Source: JAGNEJ01 sp043757865 (lineage in GTDB: Bacteria > Verrucomicrobiota > Verrucomicrobiia > Verrucomicrobiales > V1-33). From it: a stretch of 34,682 bases of DNA. The stretch is taken from positions 1 through 34,682 of the forward strand of contig JAYVOP010000031.1 in assembly GCA_043757865.1 (NCBI GenBank), given 5' to 3'. A model generated the notes under the pieces. The model was given only the letters and a program-made list of their open reading frames with translations. It ran no database searches and was not told the origin of the DNA. Numbering within the stretch: the stretch's first letter is position 1; every line of letters begins with the position of its first letter. This document shows, in pieces, positions 7,643 through 15,593 of the stretch. The translations under genes and the position numbers were made by a program.

Positions 7643-9226
7643 GACGGGCTCATAGACATGCTTGATAGCCGCACCGTTTTGGGGTCGAATTGTCAGCGTG
7701 CCACCACTGCGCTTGAGCGTCAGCTCGGTGTAATTCTCACCGGCTAGGGGCGTCACCTCGAAGAGGAATCCACCTTTGATGAGCCCCTCGCAGGTCACTT
7801 CCTTTTCCTTCGGATGGTCCAAGAAATAAGCCTCTGCCGCAAAGGCAATCTGCTCTAGGTTATTCTGCATTTTCTCTTCTGGCTTGACCTTGCTGGCGGG
7901 AGGGATCGGAGGAGCCGCATTCTCTGACGCCGCTCCAGGGCCTGCGCGCTGCTGCATTTTTTGCAGCAGCGGGGCCATGCCCGCCATCATGATCGCGGCA
8001 GGATAAATGGCGGCGGTCAACAACGTGGACTTGTGAGTATCGGCGGAGTTTGAAGCGAAGAACATCCCCTTCGGCAAATTCGCCCGCACAGTCGCCATAG
8101 CCGCATCCGCCTTGGGGAGGAGCATTCCGTAGATCTTTCCGAGCATTTCCCGTTGTTCCAGTGGGGCTTGTTTCACCACGGCTTGGAAGAGCTGCGTAAA
8201 CTCTAGCAGCGCGTGTTTGGAAGCAAAGCTCAGGCCATTGCCGGCGGTAGGCAGGCCCTGGGTGGCTTGTTTAAATTCGGCATTGTTGGCCAAGGGGGTT
8301 TCCCCTGCTAAGGCTTGGGTTAAATAGTCCGCGCTCGTGCTCAGCAGCAGCCGACCCGTTTTAGTATCGAAATAGAGCACTGGCTTGAAGGCTGCAAATT
8401 GCGGTGGCAGCGGTTGCACTGGCTGGATCGCCTCAAAGCCCTCACCCTTCTGCACCTGGAACTCCTCGCTCTCGCCTACCATCTTTTTTAGTTCCGCAAA
8501 GAGCCAGCCCATTTTATCTAACGCTAGCACCGCTTGGAATTCTGGGATCGCCACGGGCGCGTTCGGAAAATCTAATTTCTTCTCGGCCTCAATGCTGAGA
8601 AAGAACGTCACCTTCGTATCCAGCTTTTTCACTAGCTCCCCGACAGTGAACGGCAGCGGTTGCAACGGCTCGTTCAAGCCCTTTTCCAAGGCCGCCAGGG
8701 CGTCAGGGGCTTCCACCTGTTTAAGAATATTGGTCACGATTTCTAGTACCACGTTGAGATTTAAATCTTCTTCCACCACCAAGTCCGCATTGGCAGGCGC
8801 GAGGCGCGTGACTAACAACGGAGCCGCTGGCCCACCCAGCAATTTCAATATCCCCTTAGCCCCACCCGGCATCGCCAAATACGCCCGATTATGAAAGAGG
8901 AGGCCATTTTTCCGAGAGCTAGCGCCTAGCGCAGTGATGGAATCCAAACCCAACTCTGAAAGCAGGCTGAGGGCAGTGAGCTTTTCTGGAATGGGAAACT
9001 GCTGCCGCACGCCGTCCAGGCCTGCATCCAGGACGGTGGTCAGCAGCTTCACATCGCTCTCAATGTCCGCGTAGCCATAGAATACACCGCCCAGTTCTAA
9101 CTGCGCGGACACTTCATTAAAGTAGCTAGACTGAGCCTCCGCAGGGAGTTTAGCCTCCTGCGCGGAGGGTGCTGAAACAGCTAGGCTCAAGGAGCACATG
9201 GCGAGAATGTAGGGGTGAAATTTCAT
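7634..9226 (-). CDS. Exported protein of unknown function
   Basis: Not recognised. The 530 residues start with a signal peptide (MKFHPYILAMCSLSLAVSAP, cut probably after SAQ or APSA). The mature part is long and mostly alpha/beta with recurring LLGGPAAPLL- and FTVGELVKKLD-type segments and no obvious catalytic motif. A Pro/Ala/Gly-rich linker (GPGAASENAAPPIPPASK) precedes the last 75 residues. There, NNLEQIAFAAEAYFLDHP followed by GENYTELTLKRSGGTLTIRP resembles the helix-then-sheet plan of pseudopilin-like tails found in PVC proteins; that resemblance is tentative. The gene probably acts in the periplasm or on the surface. It lies downstream of two other exported or coiled-coil genes on the same strand but is separated from them by 214 bases, so it likely has its own promoter. 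Confidence 0.8.
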   Translation of the reverse strand: MKFHPYILAMCSLSLAVSAPSAQEAKLPAEAQSSYFNEVSAQLELGGVFYGYADIESDVKLLTTVLDAGLDGVRQQFPIPEKLTALSLLSELGLDSITALGASSRKNGLLFHNRAYLAMPGGAKGILKLLGGPAAPLLVTRLAPANADLVVEEDLNLNVVLEIVTNILKQVEAPDALAALEKGLNEPLQPLPFTVGELVKKLDTKVTFFLSIEAEKKLDFPNAPVAIPEFQAVLALDKMGWLFAELKKMVGESEEFQVQKGEGFEAIQPVQPLPPQFAAFKPVLYFDTKTGRLLLSTSADYLTQALAGETPLANNAEFKQATQGLPTAGNGLSFASKHALLEFTQLFQAVVKQAPLEQREMLGKIYGMLLPKADAAMATVRANLPKGMFFASNSADTHKSTLLTAAIYPAAIMMAGMAPLLQKMQQRAGPGAASENAAPPIPPASKVKPEEKMQNNLEQIAFAAEAYFLDHPKEKEVTCEGLIKGGFLFEVTPLAGENYTELTLKRSGGTLTIRPQNGAAIKHVYEPVSD

Positions 9227-9440
9227 AGCAAGCAGAGGGTTTGAAAGGGAAGCGAGTGACCGGAATAAAGCAAAGCTCCGCCAGAAAGGAACGCGAAACT
9301 TTGCTTATTTTGAGTTCCGTAGGTTCAACCTAAAAGCAGCACTGGGCTAGTCATCGAGTAGTTCCTCCCGCTGGGCGGGACCGTGAATACATCCAAGCAA
9401 GCTCCAAGCTGCTGCCGAGTCCCGCAATAGCCGCCTCCGC
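9227..9440. other. 214-base intergenic region with three inverted repeats
   Basis: AATAAAGCAAAG (9264-9275) is inverted as CTTTGCTTATT (9299-9309) with a one-base bulge. TAGGTT-C-AACCTA (9320-9332) is perfect. TCCCGC-TGG-GCGGGA (9366-9380) is perfect but not followed by a U tract on either strand. The first two lie 40-105 bases upstream of the 530-aa gene and could form its leader or operator. I see no conserved RNA family or small ORF here. Confidence 0.45.
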
Positions 9441-10376
9441 CTAACGCTGCATTTGCTGTATCTCTAACTCCAAGTTTTGAATCTGCGCTTCCATGCCATT
9501 GATCTGGTTTTGCAGGCCCGTGACTGCGGTTAGGGCCTTATCCCGAATCCCACTTTGGCTGCTGATGCGGCCTTTGGTGCGGGCGTCGGCAAATTTAGTA
9601 TCCGCATCGCTCGCCTGCTGACGAAACAGATCAATCTGGTTATTGGCACTGGCAATTTGAGCGCGGAGGTTGTTGATGGCCTGCTGTTTGGCCACGTAGG
9701 CCGCGCCCGCAGCAGGGTTCAGACTGGGTGGCGGCTCGATCTTGGGTTCTGGTGGGGGCATGTTTTTCAATGACGCTAGGGGATCCGTGGCTGGATCATG
9801 GGATGCCTTCGGAGCATCAGGATCGGGCGGCAGCGTGAGGATCGGGGAAAAATCTAACCGGAAAAGATCCTGCAACTTAGGATTCAGTTGCGCAGCCGTC
9901 AGCCGTGCCGTGCCCGCACTATGCTGCACTAATAAAGTGCCGTCCTTGATCCCCATGATCCGGCAATCCTTTAACGCCTCTCCGGTCTTCAGTGGGATTG
10001 AGGGGATGACTTGATTCTTATATTGCTCACAAAGCTCGGTTCGGGCGTCGAGCATCATTTGCACATCCACATCCCACTTCCCTTTCGCGGATTCCAAGGC
10101 CCGCGTTTGCTTACTGACCTCCCGTTCCAGCTCCTCCTGCTCCTGATTTTGGGCTAGATGAGCCGCAGTGGTGGAGGTGGTCTTGGCTAATCGCTCCTGA
10201 TTCTGCGTGAGGCGAGATTTAGAATTCACTAAGCCCTGCCGCAGGGCATTTACCTCCGCTTCTTTCCGATGCACATCGGCCTTAAGCGACTCAGCTTGAA
10301 TGCTCTGCACTACGATGCCGCCGCCGCCCGCGAGCACTAAACCGCAAATACCAAAGATAATTGATTTCGATTCCAT
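9441..10376 (-). CDS. Membrane-anchored coiled-coil protein with a small beta domain
   Basis: Not recognised as a named protein (311 aa). Residues 6-25 (IIFGICGLVLAGGGGIVVQS) are an uncleaved-looking membrane helix. Residues 28-110 are a long coiled coil (ESLKADVHRKEAEVNALRQG and following). Residues about 125-175 form a compact beta region ending in LLVQHSAGTARLTAAQLNP. This matches a pattern frequent in Verrucomicrobiota and Planctomycetota exported proteins, where dgl.i.HsaGta.l....L follows the coiled coil (SHD1-like). A Pro-rich linker follows at about 180-215, then a second coiled coil at 225-311 (LRAQIASANNQIDLFRQQAS). The likely role is structural, spanning the periplasm. It begins five bases after the stop of the upstream coiled-coil gene and forms a two-gene unit divergent from the ABC locus. 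Confidence 0.8.
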   Translation of the reverse strand: MESKSIIFGICGLVLAGGGGIVVQSIQAESLKADVHRKEAEVNALRQGLVNSKSRLTQNQERLAKTTSTTAAHLAQNQEQEELEREVSKQTRALESAKGKWDVDVQMMLDARTELCEQYKNQVIPSIPLKTGEALKDCRIMGIKDGTLLVQHSAGTARLTAAQLNPKLQDLFRLDFSPILTLPPDPDAPKASHDPATDPLASLKNMPPPEPKIEPPPSLNPAAGAAYVAKQQAINNLRAQIASANNQIDLFRQQASDADTKFADARTKGRISSQSGIRDKALTAVTGLQNQINGMEAQIQNLELEIQQMQR

Positions 10377-10381
10377 ATAAA

Positions 10382-10768
10382 TTAGTTAGTTTCAGGGGCT
10401 TTCTTAGTTAGATAATTTATCCGATATTTAGTGACATCGGAGTTCAGAGCATCACTCTGTTCATTGGCGGCTTTCGTGGCGGCTTTTAAGTAGTCTAAAC
10501 GGGATTTCAGGCGATCCACCTTGCGCGTCAGGTTAGCCATTTCCTGCTCTTCCCCACGTAAGGTCTTTTCCGTTTCTTTAAGCTTGCGGGTGCTCTCACC
10601 CACCGCAGCCCCTAGGGCTTCGGTCTCGGTATTGAGTTCAATTTCATTCGTCCGGAGTTCCTTCAATTCGGACTCCAATCGACGGTTATCCGTGCAGGCA
10701 AAGCCACTAACCGTAAGCGTTAGCAGGCAGCCAGAACGAAGGAGGCGGGACCAGGGAGATGTTTTCAT
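10382..10768 (-). CDS. Small exported coiled-coil protein, possible lipoprotein
   Basis: Not recognised (128 aa). The N-terminus has a positive region (MKTSPWSRLLRSG), a hydrophobic core (CLLTLTVSGFA) and then Cys25. The residues before that Cys (SGFA) fit a lipobox poorly because the -3 position is Gly, so lipidation is uncertain and a normal signal-peptide cut after FA is equally possible. Nearly everything after residue 28 is a continuous coiled coil (RRLESELKELRTNEIELNTE onward), with no globular domain. It has the size and shape of Lpp-like or OmpH/Skp-like periplasmic helical proteins. It is the first gene of a two-gene minus-strand unit with the 311-aa protein and is divergent from the substrate-binding protein gene (178 bases between starts). 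Confidence 0.75.
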   Translation of the reverse strand: MKTSPWSRLLRSGCLLTLTVSGFACTDNRRLESELKELRTNEIELNTETEALGAAVGESTRKLKETEKTLRGEEQEMANLTRKVDRLKSRLDYLKAATKAANEQSDALNSDVTKYRINYLTKKAPETN

Positions 10769-10946
10769 AAGGGGCTGGGATGATACTCCAACGGAAAAAT
10801 TGACAACCCGTTTTGTTAAAAGTTAGAAAGAAGTATTGACCTATATGCGGAGCAGCGGTGCGGGCTACATTTCCTGCCAGGAATTCTCATTGCTCATCGC
10901 CCTGACCGCCTGCACTAATGCCGACTTACTAACCTGAAACCAAACT
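10769..10946. other. Divergent intergenic region between the coiled-coil unit and the ABC locus
   Basis: 178 bases separate two divergent starts. A perfect TTGACA (10800-10805) reads toward the ABC locus but has no convincing -10 box 16-18 bases on (TTAGAA at 10823). A second TTGACC lies at 10836-10841. AT content is raised from 10795 to 10850, as expected for a promoter zone. No clear repeat or riboswitch was seen. Confidence 0.35.
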
Positions 10947-12698
10947 ATGACTGACGAACCCAGACCCAAACCCTTGTTTTATGTTGTCCTCCTAGCCGTG
11001 GTGCTAGGCCTCCTCGGCTATGCCTTCCGAGATACCTTGTTCCCCAAGGGCAGAGGCGCAGATAATAAGTTCAGCATCTCCAAAGAAGACCTCGCCAAAG
11101 GCGGCACGGAAGGCGTGGAAGGCGCAGATGCTAACGTGCCCACGACCGTGAAAGAATACACGTTCAAATCCAGCGAGAAACTGCCACCCGTGAAGGAAAC
11201 GTCAGCCTATCAACCGCTCCAAGCGCGCACCGTAAAGTTCGCCCTCAATGTCTGGGCGGGCTGGGCTCCGATCATTCTCCAGAACAACGGAGCCGCTGCC
11301 GGCAAGCTCTGGGAAGTGCCCGGCAAAGAGCCGTTTAAAGTGGAGCTAGTGCTCATTGATAACCCCGTCTCCATGCGGGATGCCTATGCGGCGGGCAAGG
11401 TCCACGTCGGCTGGGCCACACTGGATATGGTGCCGCTGTTCATGGATGAGTTCCGCAAGGACAACCGCATCTTTCCCCGCATCTACCAGCAGGTGGACTT
11501 TTCGAATGGGGGGGACGGCATTGTGATCCGTCGGGCCGCAGCTAAGGATCCGAAGAACCCTACCATTTCCGATCTACGGAAAAAGAAGATCGTGCTGGCG
11601 CAGAATTCGCCCTCGGAATATTTCTTGCTGAATGCGCTCGTAAATGGCGGCGTGCAACCGAGTGAAGTGGAGTTTAAATACACGGAAGATGCCTTCCAAG
11701 CGGCGGCGGCGTTCAATGCAGACAAGTCCATTTCTGCCTGCGTAAGTTGGGCTCCTGACATCTACAATCTCGCCAAAATGCCGGACAATCACATGCTCGT
11801 GAGTTCCGCCACGGCCAATAAGCTGATTGCGGATATGTGGTTCGCACGAGCGGACTTTGCCCGGGATAATCCGGACATCTGTGAGGGCTTAGTGCGCGGC
11901 ATCTTTGCGGGTATGGACACCATGAAAAATGACGCGGGGCGGACCCAAGCGTCAAAACTGATGGCCACGCTCTATGGCTTGCCAGAAGCGGATACGCTGG
12001 GAATGCTGGGCGATGCGCACTCGACCAATTACGCAGAGAATCGTGACTTCTTTATGAACTCTAATAACCCTGCTAACTTCGAGCGCACTTGGAACACGGC
12101 TTATCTACTATACCGGAAAATGAATCGCGTCCAGACGGTGGTTGCGTTCGATCAAGTGATGGATTTCTCCATCCTGCAACGAATCGGGAATGAAGACATT
12201 TACAAGGCGAGCCGGAATGAATATCAGATCAACTTCGCCCCCAAGAGCGTGCAAAGCATCAAGGCCGAGGGATCGGAAATTCTCACCAAAGTCATCACTG
12301 TTCACTTCGCGCCTAACTCTTGGGAGTTGAAGAAAAAGGTCACGGTGTGGGAGGCCGGGAAAGAAATTTCCAAAGCCTACGAGCCCAACGCAGACGCCAT
12401 CCTAGAAGACGTGGCGAAGCTAGCCGCGCAATACGGTGGGGCCAATATCGTGATCGAAGGTCACACGGATTCCAGCATGAAAGGCAGCGTCAGCCCCAGT
12501 CTGGTCAAGGATCTAGCCAACAACCGAGCCGCCTCGGTGAAACAAGAATTGCTGAATAAATATACCGGACTGAACCCCAATCAGTTCAGCACGGAAGGCG
12601 TCGGCTGGGATCGTCCGGCTGATCCTACCGACCCCGAAAATCACGCCAAGAACCGTCGCGTGGAGATCAAGGTCATCGCCCTCGAACACCCCGAGTGA
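10947..12698 (+). CDS. ABC transporter substrate-binding protein fused to OmpA-like domain
   Basis: The 583-aa protein has three parts. Residues 10-27 (LFYVVLLAVVLGLLGYAF) are a single membrane helix without a cleavage or lipobox site, so the protein should stay in the inner membrane. Residues about 95-430 are an NMT1/SsuA/TauA-type periplasmic binding domain: VKFALNVWAGWAPII, DAYAAGKVHVGWATLDMVP, and a ligand-dependent hinge region including GGDGIVIRRAA. Residues about 450-578 are an OmpA-like peptidoglycan-binding domain: HFAPNSWEL, IVIEGHTDSS, then NNRAASVKQELL with the Arg expected to contact diaminopimelate, then NRRVEIKVI. The protein is thus positioned to bind both membrane and peptidoglycan while presenting a ligand domain. 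SBP/OmpA fusions are known in some bacteria, but their ligand is not. The following permease and ATPase resemble nitrate/sulfonate/taurine importers, so an anion or small organic ligand is a reasonable inference. Confidence 0.93.
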   Translation: MTDEPRPKPLFYVVLLAVVLGLLGYAFRDTLFPKGRGADNKFSISKEDLAKGGTEGVEGADANVPTTVKEYTFKSSEKLPPVKETSAYQPLQARTVKFALNVWAGWAPIILQNNGAAAGKLWEVPGKEPFKVELVLIDNPVSMRDAYAAGKVHVGWATLDMVPLFMDEFRKDNRIFPRIYQQVDFSNGGDGIVIRRAAAKDPKNPTISDLRKKKIVLAQNSPSEYFLLNALVNGGVQPSEVEFKYTEDAFQAAAAFNADKSISACVSWAPDIYNLAKMPDNHMLVSSATANKLIADMWFARADFARDNPDICEGLVRGIFAGMDTMKNDAGRTQASKLMATLYGLPEADTLGMLGDAHSTNYAENRDFFMNSNNPANFERTWNTAYLLYRKMNRVQTVVAFDQVMDFSILQRIGNEDIYKASRNEYQINFAPKSVQSIKAEGSEILTKVITVHFAPNSWELKKKVTVWEAGKEISKAYEPNADAILEDVAKLAAQYGGANIVIEGHTDSSMKGSVSPSLVKDLANNRAASVKQELLNKYTGLNPNQFSTEGVGWDRPADPTDPENHAKNRRVEIKVIALEHPE

Positions 12699-12716
12699 TT
12701 TCGTGCCAGGAAGTGC

Positions 12717-12729
12717 GGGTGGCCCACCC
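12717..12729 (+). promoter_or_regulatory. Small GC-rich hairpin between binding protein and permease
   Basis: GGGTGGCCCACCC forms two perfect 6-base inverted arms around one base; as RNA this is a 5-bp stem with a 3-base loop. It lies in the 61-base gap before the permease start. Hairpins at this position often stabilise the binding-protein message relative to the membrane components; here that is inference only. Confidence 0.35.
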
Positions 12730-12759
12730 CAACTCTCCGAGCATTTCGCTTCACTACCT

Positions 12760-13812
12760 ATGAAAAACACATCGCCCCCCCGCCCGTCCAATCTACTCCA
12801 GCGCTGGCTAGACCGCGTGCGTGCGATCCGCGAGACGCCCACGGACCTAGAGTCATGGCTGTATGGAGCTACGGCCATAGCACTGGTGCTGCTGGTCTGG
12901 CATTTGCTGACGATGGAGTGGAATGGCGAGCGTTTTCTGAGTCCGGCGTTGTTGCCTAACGTGCCGGATACGTTGGCGTCATTTAAATCGTTGTGGTTTG
13001 ATCGCGCGCTGACGTTGAGCATTGTGGCGAGCCTGGGGCGCGTGTTAGGGGGATTTATGCTCACGGCGGCATTCGGGATTCCGCTGGGGATTATGGCGGG
13101 GAGTTACTTGCGGGTAAATGCGTTCCTCAAGCCACTGAGTGTGTTTGGACGGAATGTGCCAGTGGCGGCATTGATTCCACTGACGTTGATTTGGTTTGGG
13201 TTAGGGGAGTTGCAGAAGGTAATGTTTATCTTTCTGGCCACGGTGGCTTATGTGTTATTTGATACGACCAATGCCGTTCAGGCGGTGCCGGATCGCTATC
13301 TGGATACGGCCTATACGCTGGGCGCGCACCGCACTCCCGGCAAGGGTGCGAGACGCGCAGCGGTCTTGGCGGCGGTCTATGCGCTGCTGTTCAGCTTCGG
13401 CCTGTTTGCCTTGCAAGAGCACACGGAGGATAGCCCTAGCCTTGGTCAGGTGATGAGCCAAGCGGCGTTCTGGCTTCATGCGGGCGGCGGGTTCGTGGTC
13501 GGATTTCTGCTGTGGTATCCCATTCAGAGTCACCAAGTTTTACGGAAGGTGCTGCTGCCGTTAGCGCTGCCGGACATCATCAATACGCTGCGGCTCGTGT
13601 TTGGGGTCGCGTTCGGTTACATTATGCTAGCGGAAGTGATTGATGCTAAGCGCGGGCTGGGCTTCATTATCACGCAGAGCCAACGCGTGGGGCCACGGGA
13701 GCACATCTATTTGTGCCTCATCATCATCAGTTTGCTAGCTTACGGCATAGATCAATCCATCCGCGCCTTACAAAAAAGATTCTTTCCTTATCTGAAAAAT
13801 GCCGAGTCCTGA
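12760..13812 (+). CDS. ABC transporter permease (SsuC/TauC/NrtB type) with an insertion in the EAA loop
   Basis: Start placed at ATG 12760 (context CCTATG) rather than at the in-frame GTG 12703, whose extra residues (GSAGGPPQLSEH) are not permease-like; this gives 350 aa. The BPD_transp_1 core is clear: VASLGRVLGGFMLTAAFGIPLGIMAG, GRNVPVAALIPLTLIWFG, and a C-terminal LRLVFGVAFGYIMLAEVIDA. The EAA motif that docks on the ATPase is present but split. Its first half, DTAYTLGAHR, ends at 13332; its second half, HQVLRKVLLPLALPDIINTL, starts at 13531. The 66 residues between (13333-13530) hold two hydrophobic helices (VLAAVYALLFSFGLFAL and GGGFVVGFLLWYPI) joined by an acidic loop. Two added helices keep the topology consistent. 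The gene overlaps the ATPase start by 14 bases. Confidence 0.93.
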   Translation: MKNTSPPRPSNLLQRWLDRVRAIRETPTDLESWLYGATAIALVLLVWHLLTMEWNGERFLSPALLPNVPDTLASFKSLWFDRALTLSIVASLGRVLGGFMLTAAFGIPLGIMAGSYLRVNAFLKPLSVFGRNVPVAALIPLTLIWFGLGELQKVMFIFLATVAYVLFDTTNAVQAVPDRYLDTAYTLGAHRTPGKGARRAAVLAAVYALLFSFGLFALQEHTEDSPSLGQVMSQAAFWLHAGGGFVVGFLLWYPIQSHQVLRKVLLPLALPDIINTLRLVFGVAFGYIMLAEVIDAKRGLGFIITQSQRVGPREHIYLCLIIISLLAYGIDQSIRALQKRFFPYLKNAES

Positions 13813-14689
13813 ACCTAGCGTCGGCACGCCGCCTTGCGTGTTAGAAAACATCCCGCTACCACCAGCGGAGTTGCCATTGATCGTCGATTTCGACAATGTT
13901 TCCAAGACCTACGATGCGGGCACGCGGAAGGCGTTCACCTCCATTCACGAGGTGTCATTTAAAGTGGAGGACAAGCCGAATGTGGGTGAGTTCATCGGCG
14001 TGTTAGGCCCCAGCGGCTGTGGGAAGAGCACCGTACTGCGGCTCATCGCTGGGCTGGCTCCGCAGCATCCACAGACGACGGGCAAGGTGCTGGTCAACGG
14101 AGCGTTAGTGCAAGGCCCAGGGCCAGATCGGGGCTTTGTCTTTCAAGACTATGCGAACTTCCCCCACCGCACCGTGCTGGATAATGTGGCCTTCGGGCTG
14201 GAGTGCGCGCAGGTGCCTGCCAAGGAGCGCGAGGCCAAGGCGCTGGAGTGGATTCAGCGCGTGGGCTTGGACGCTAAGAAGGATGCGTTGAAGTTTCCTC
14301 ATCAACTCAGCGGCGGCATGAATCAGCGGGTGGCCATTGCTCGCACGCTCATCATGGAGCCGAAAATCATCCTCATGGACGAGCCGTTCGGAGCGCTGGA
14401 CCCCACCACGCGGCAGTCCATGCAAGACTTGCTAGTCAAGCTTTGGCGAGAGTTGGAGGCAACGGTGTTCTTTGTCACGCATGACATCGCAGAGGCCGTG
14501 TATCTGGGGGATCGGGTGTATATTTTCAGCCCATCACCTGGGACCATTCGGCACCAACTACGCGTCACGCCGCCCGATCGGCCCGCGCGGGAAATGCAGG
14601 CGGAAGCGAGCTTCCAGAAGTCCGTGTTGGAAGTGCGGGATCTTTTGGACAAGCTAGAGCTTGAGAAATCCGCTGCTGCTGCGAAGTAA
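13799..14689 (+). CDS. ABC transporter ATP-binding protein (SsuB/TauB/NrtD type)
   Basis: A 296-aa nucleotide-binding subunit with a complete set of motifs: Walker A GPSGCGKST, Q-loop FQDYANFPHRT, signature LSGGMNQRVAIARTL, Walker B IILMDEPFGALD, and H-loop FFVTHDIAEAVYLGDRVYIF. The signature has Met-Asn where LSGGMRQR or LSGGQQQR is usual. The region ahead of Walker A is longer than usual: about 25 Pro-rich residues precede VDFDNVSKTY, and KVEDKPNVGEFIG adds a short insertion before the P-loop. It belongs with the preceding permease, since the 14-base overlap implies coupled translation, and it would power import from the membrane-anchored binding protein. Confidence 0.95.
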   Translation: MPSPEPSVGTPPCVLENIPLPPAELPLIVDFDNVSKTYDAGTRKAFTSIHEVSFKVEDKPNVGEFIGVLGPSGCGKSTVLRLIAGLAPQHPQTTGKVLVNGALVQGPGPDRGFVFQDYANFPHRTVLDNVAFGLECAQVPAKEREAKALEWIQRVGLDAKKDALKFPHQLSGGMNQRVAIARTLIMEPKIILMDEPFGALDPTTRQSMQDLLVKLWRELEATVFFVTHDIAEAVYLGDRVYIFSPSPGTIRHQLRVTPPDRPAREMQAEASFQKSVLEVRDLLDKLELEKSAAAAK

Positions 14690-14699
14690 CCCGCCTCGC

Positions 14700-15581
14700 A
14701 TGAAAGACTCACTCCTAACGCAAATCAAACGAGCCTTCAAATGGCACTGGAACCTCCTCGTGCTGGGCGCGGGCTTGGCCTTCGGCTTGCTCAGCGGGCA
14801 TCCCTCAATCATTTGGCCAGTCGTGGCGGCGGGGGAGTTGCTATTCCTCGGCACGTTAGGCATGAACCCCCATTTCCAGAAAGTCCTGGCGGCGGGGCAA
14901 TGGACGCTTCCCGCTCCCACCGCACAGCGGGAGCAAGCCGAGCGGTTTCGGCAACTCCTGACGTTTTTGGATGCCCGGGATGAGGATCGTTTTAGGGAGT
15001 TGCGCGACCGCTGTGCCGCCTTGCTAGAGCTACGGCGGCAGATGGATACAGATGGCACTGACGACCAGCAGGGCACGGCCTTCCGGGGCGAATCGTTGGA
15101 TCAGATGCTCTGGCTATATTTAAAACTGCTCCACCAGAAAACAGGCCTCGCGCGCTTCCTGACCTCCTTTTCCAAGGAGGAAATCAAGGCGGAACTCGTG
15201 ACCTCCGAAACTCAGCTAGCCCAAAGCCAAGGCCAGGACAGTGAGGGCCGACTCACACAGTCCATCCAAGAACGCATCAAGACTATCCGCGAGCGCATTG
15301 CCAATCACGAGAAAGCGCAGAGCAGCCTGAGCCTAGCCGAAGCCGAGATCGAGAAAACCGAGCAGCAAATCATCCACCTGTGCGAGGTGGGCATGACTAC
15401 GCGAGACAGTGCGGGCCTCTCGAATCGCATCGACATCATTTCCCAAGGTCTGCGGATGTCCGAGCGCACGTTCAGCGCGCCCGGCCTGGACAGTCTCATC
15501 AGCGATGAAACTGCGCCAGCCATCTTGTCCGGCAGCCTGGATCGACCCTCGCAGTTCGTGGCCCGACGCGTTGCAGAATAA
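14700..15581 (+). CDS. Two-helix membrane protein with long coiled coil, linked to ABC locus
   Basis: Start at ATG 14700, ten bases after the ATPase stop; the in-frame TTG at 14661 would overlap the ATPase. Not recognised (293 aa). Residues 18-55 form two close membrane segments (WNLLVLGAGLAFGLLSG and IIWPVVAAGELLFLGTLG), placing both ends on the same, probably cytoplasmic, side. After a Glu/Arg-rich helical region, LLHQKTGLARFLTSFSKEEI leads into a coiled coil at about 180-240 (IQERIKTIRERIANHEKAQS). A short tail after residue 245 contains SNRIDIISQGLRMSERTF. Gene position between the ATPase and the DCC protein suggests it works with the transporter, perhaps as a scaffold or regulator. No enzyme motif is visible. 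Confidence 0.8.
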   Translation: MKDSLLTQIKRAFKWHWNLLVLGAGLAFGLLSGHPSIIWPVVAAGELLFLGTLGMNPHFQKVLAAGQWTLPAPTAQREQAERFRQLLTFLDARDEDRFRELRDRCAALLELRRQMDTDGTDDQQGTAFRGESLDQMLWLYLKLLHQKTGLARFLTSFSKEEIKAELVTSETQLAQSQGQDSEGRLTQSIQERIKTIRERIANHEKAQSSLSLAEAEIEKTEQQIIHLCEVGMTTRDSAGLSNRIDIISQGLRMSERTFSAPGLDSLISDETAPAILSGSLDRPSQFVARRVAE

Positions 15582-15593
15582 ATTCCCCCACAC

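Noticed and set aside
9366..9380. TCCCGC-TGG-GCGGGA hairpin as terminator of the 311-aa gene
   Set aside because: No U tract follows on either strand.
10800..10828. Perfect TTGACA as promoter of the ABC locus
   Set aside because: The hexamer at the right distance (TTAGAA) matches the -10 consensus at only two positions, so I do not call a promoter.
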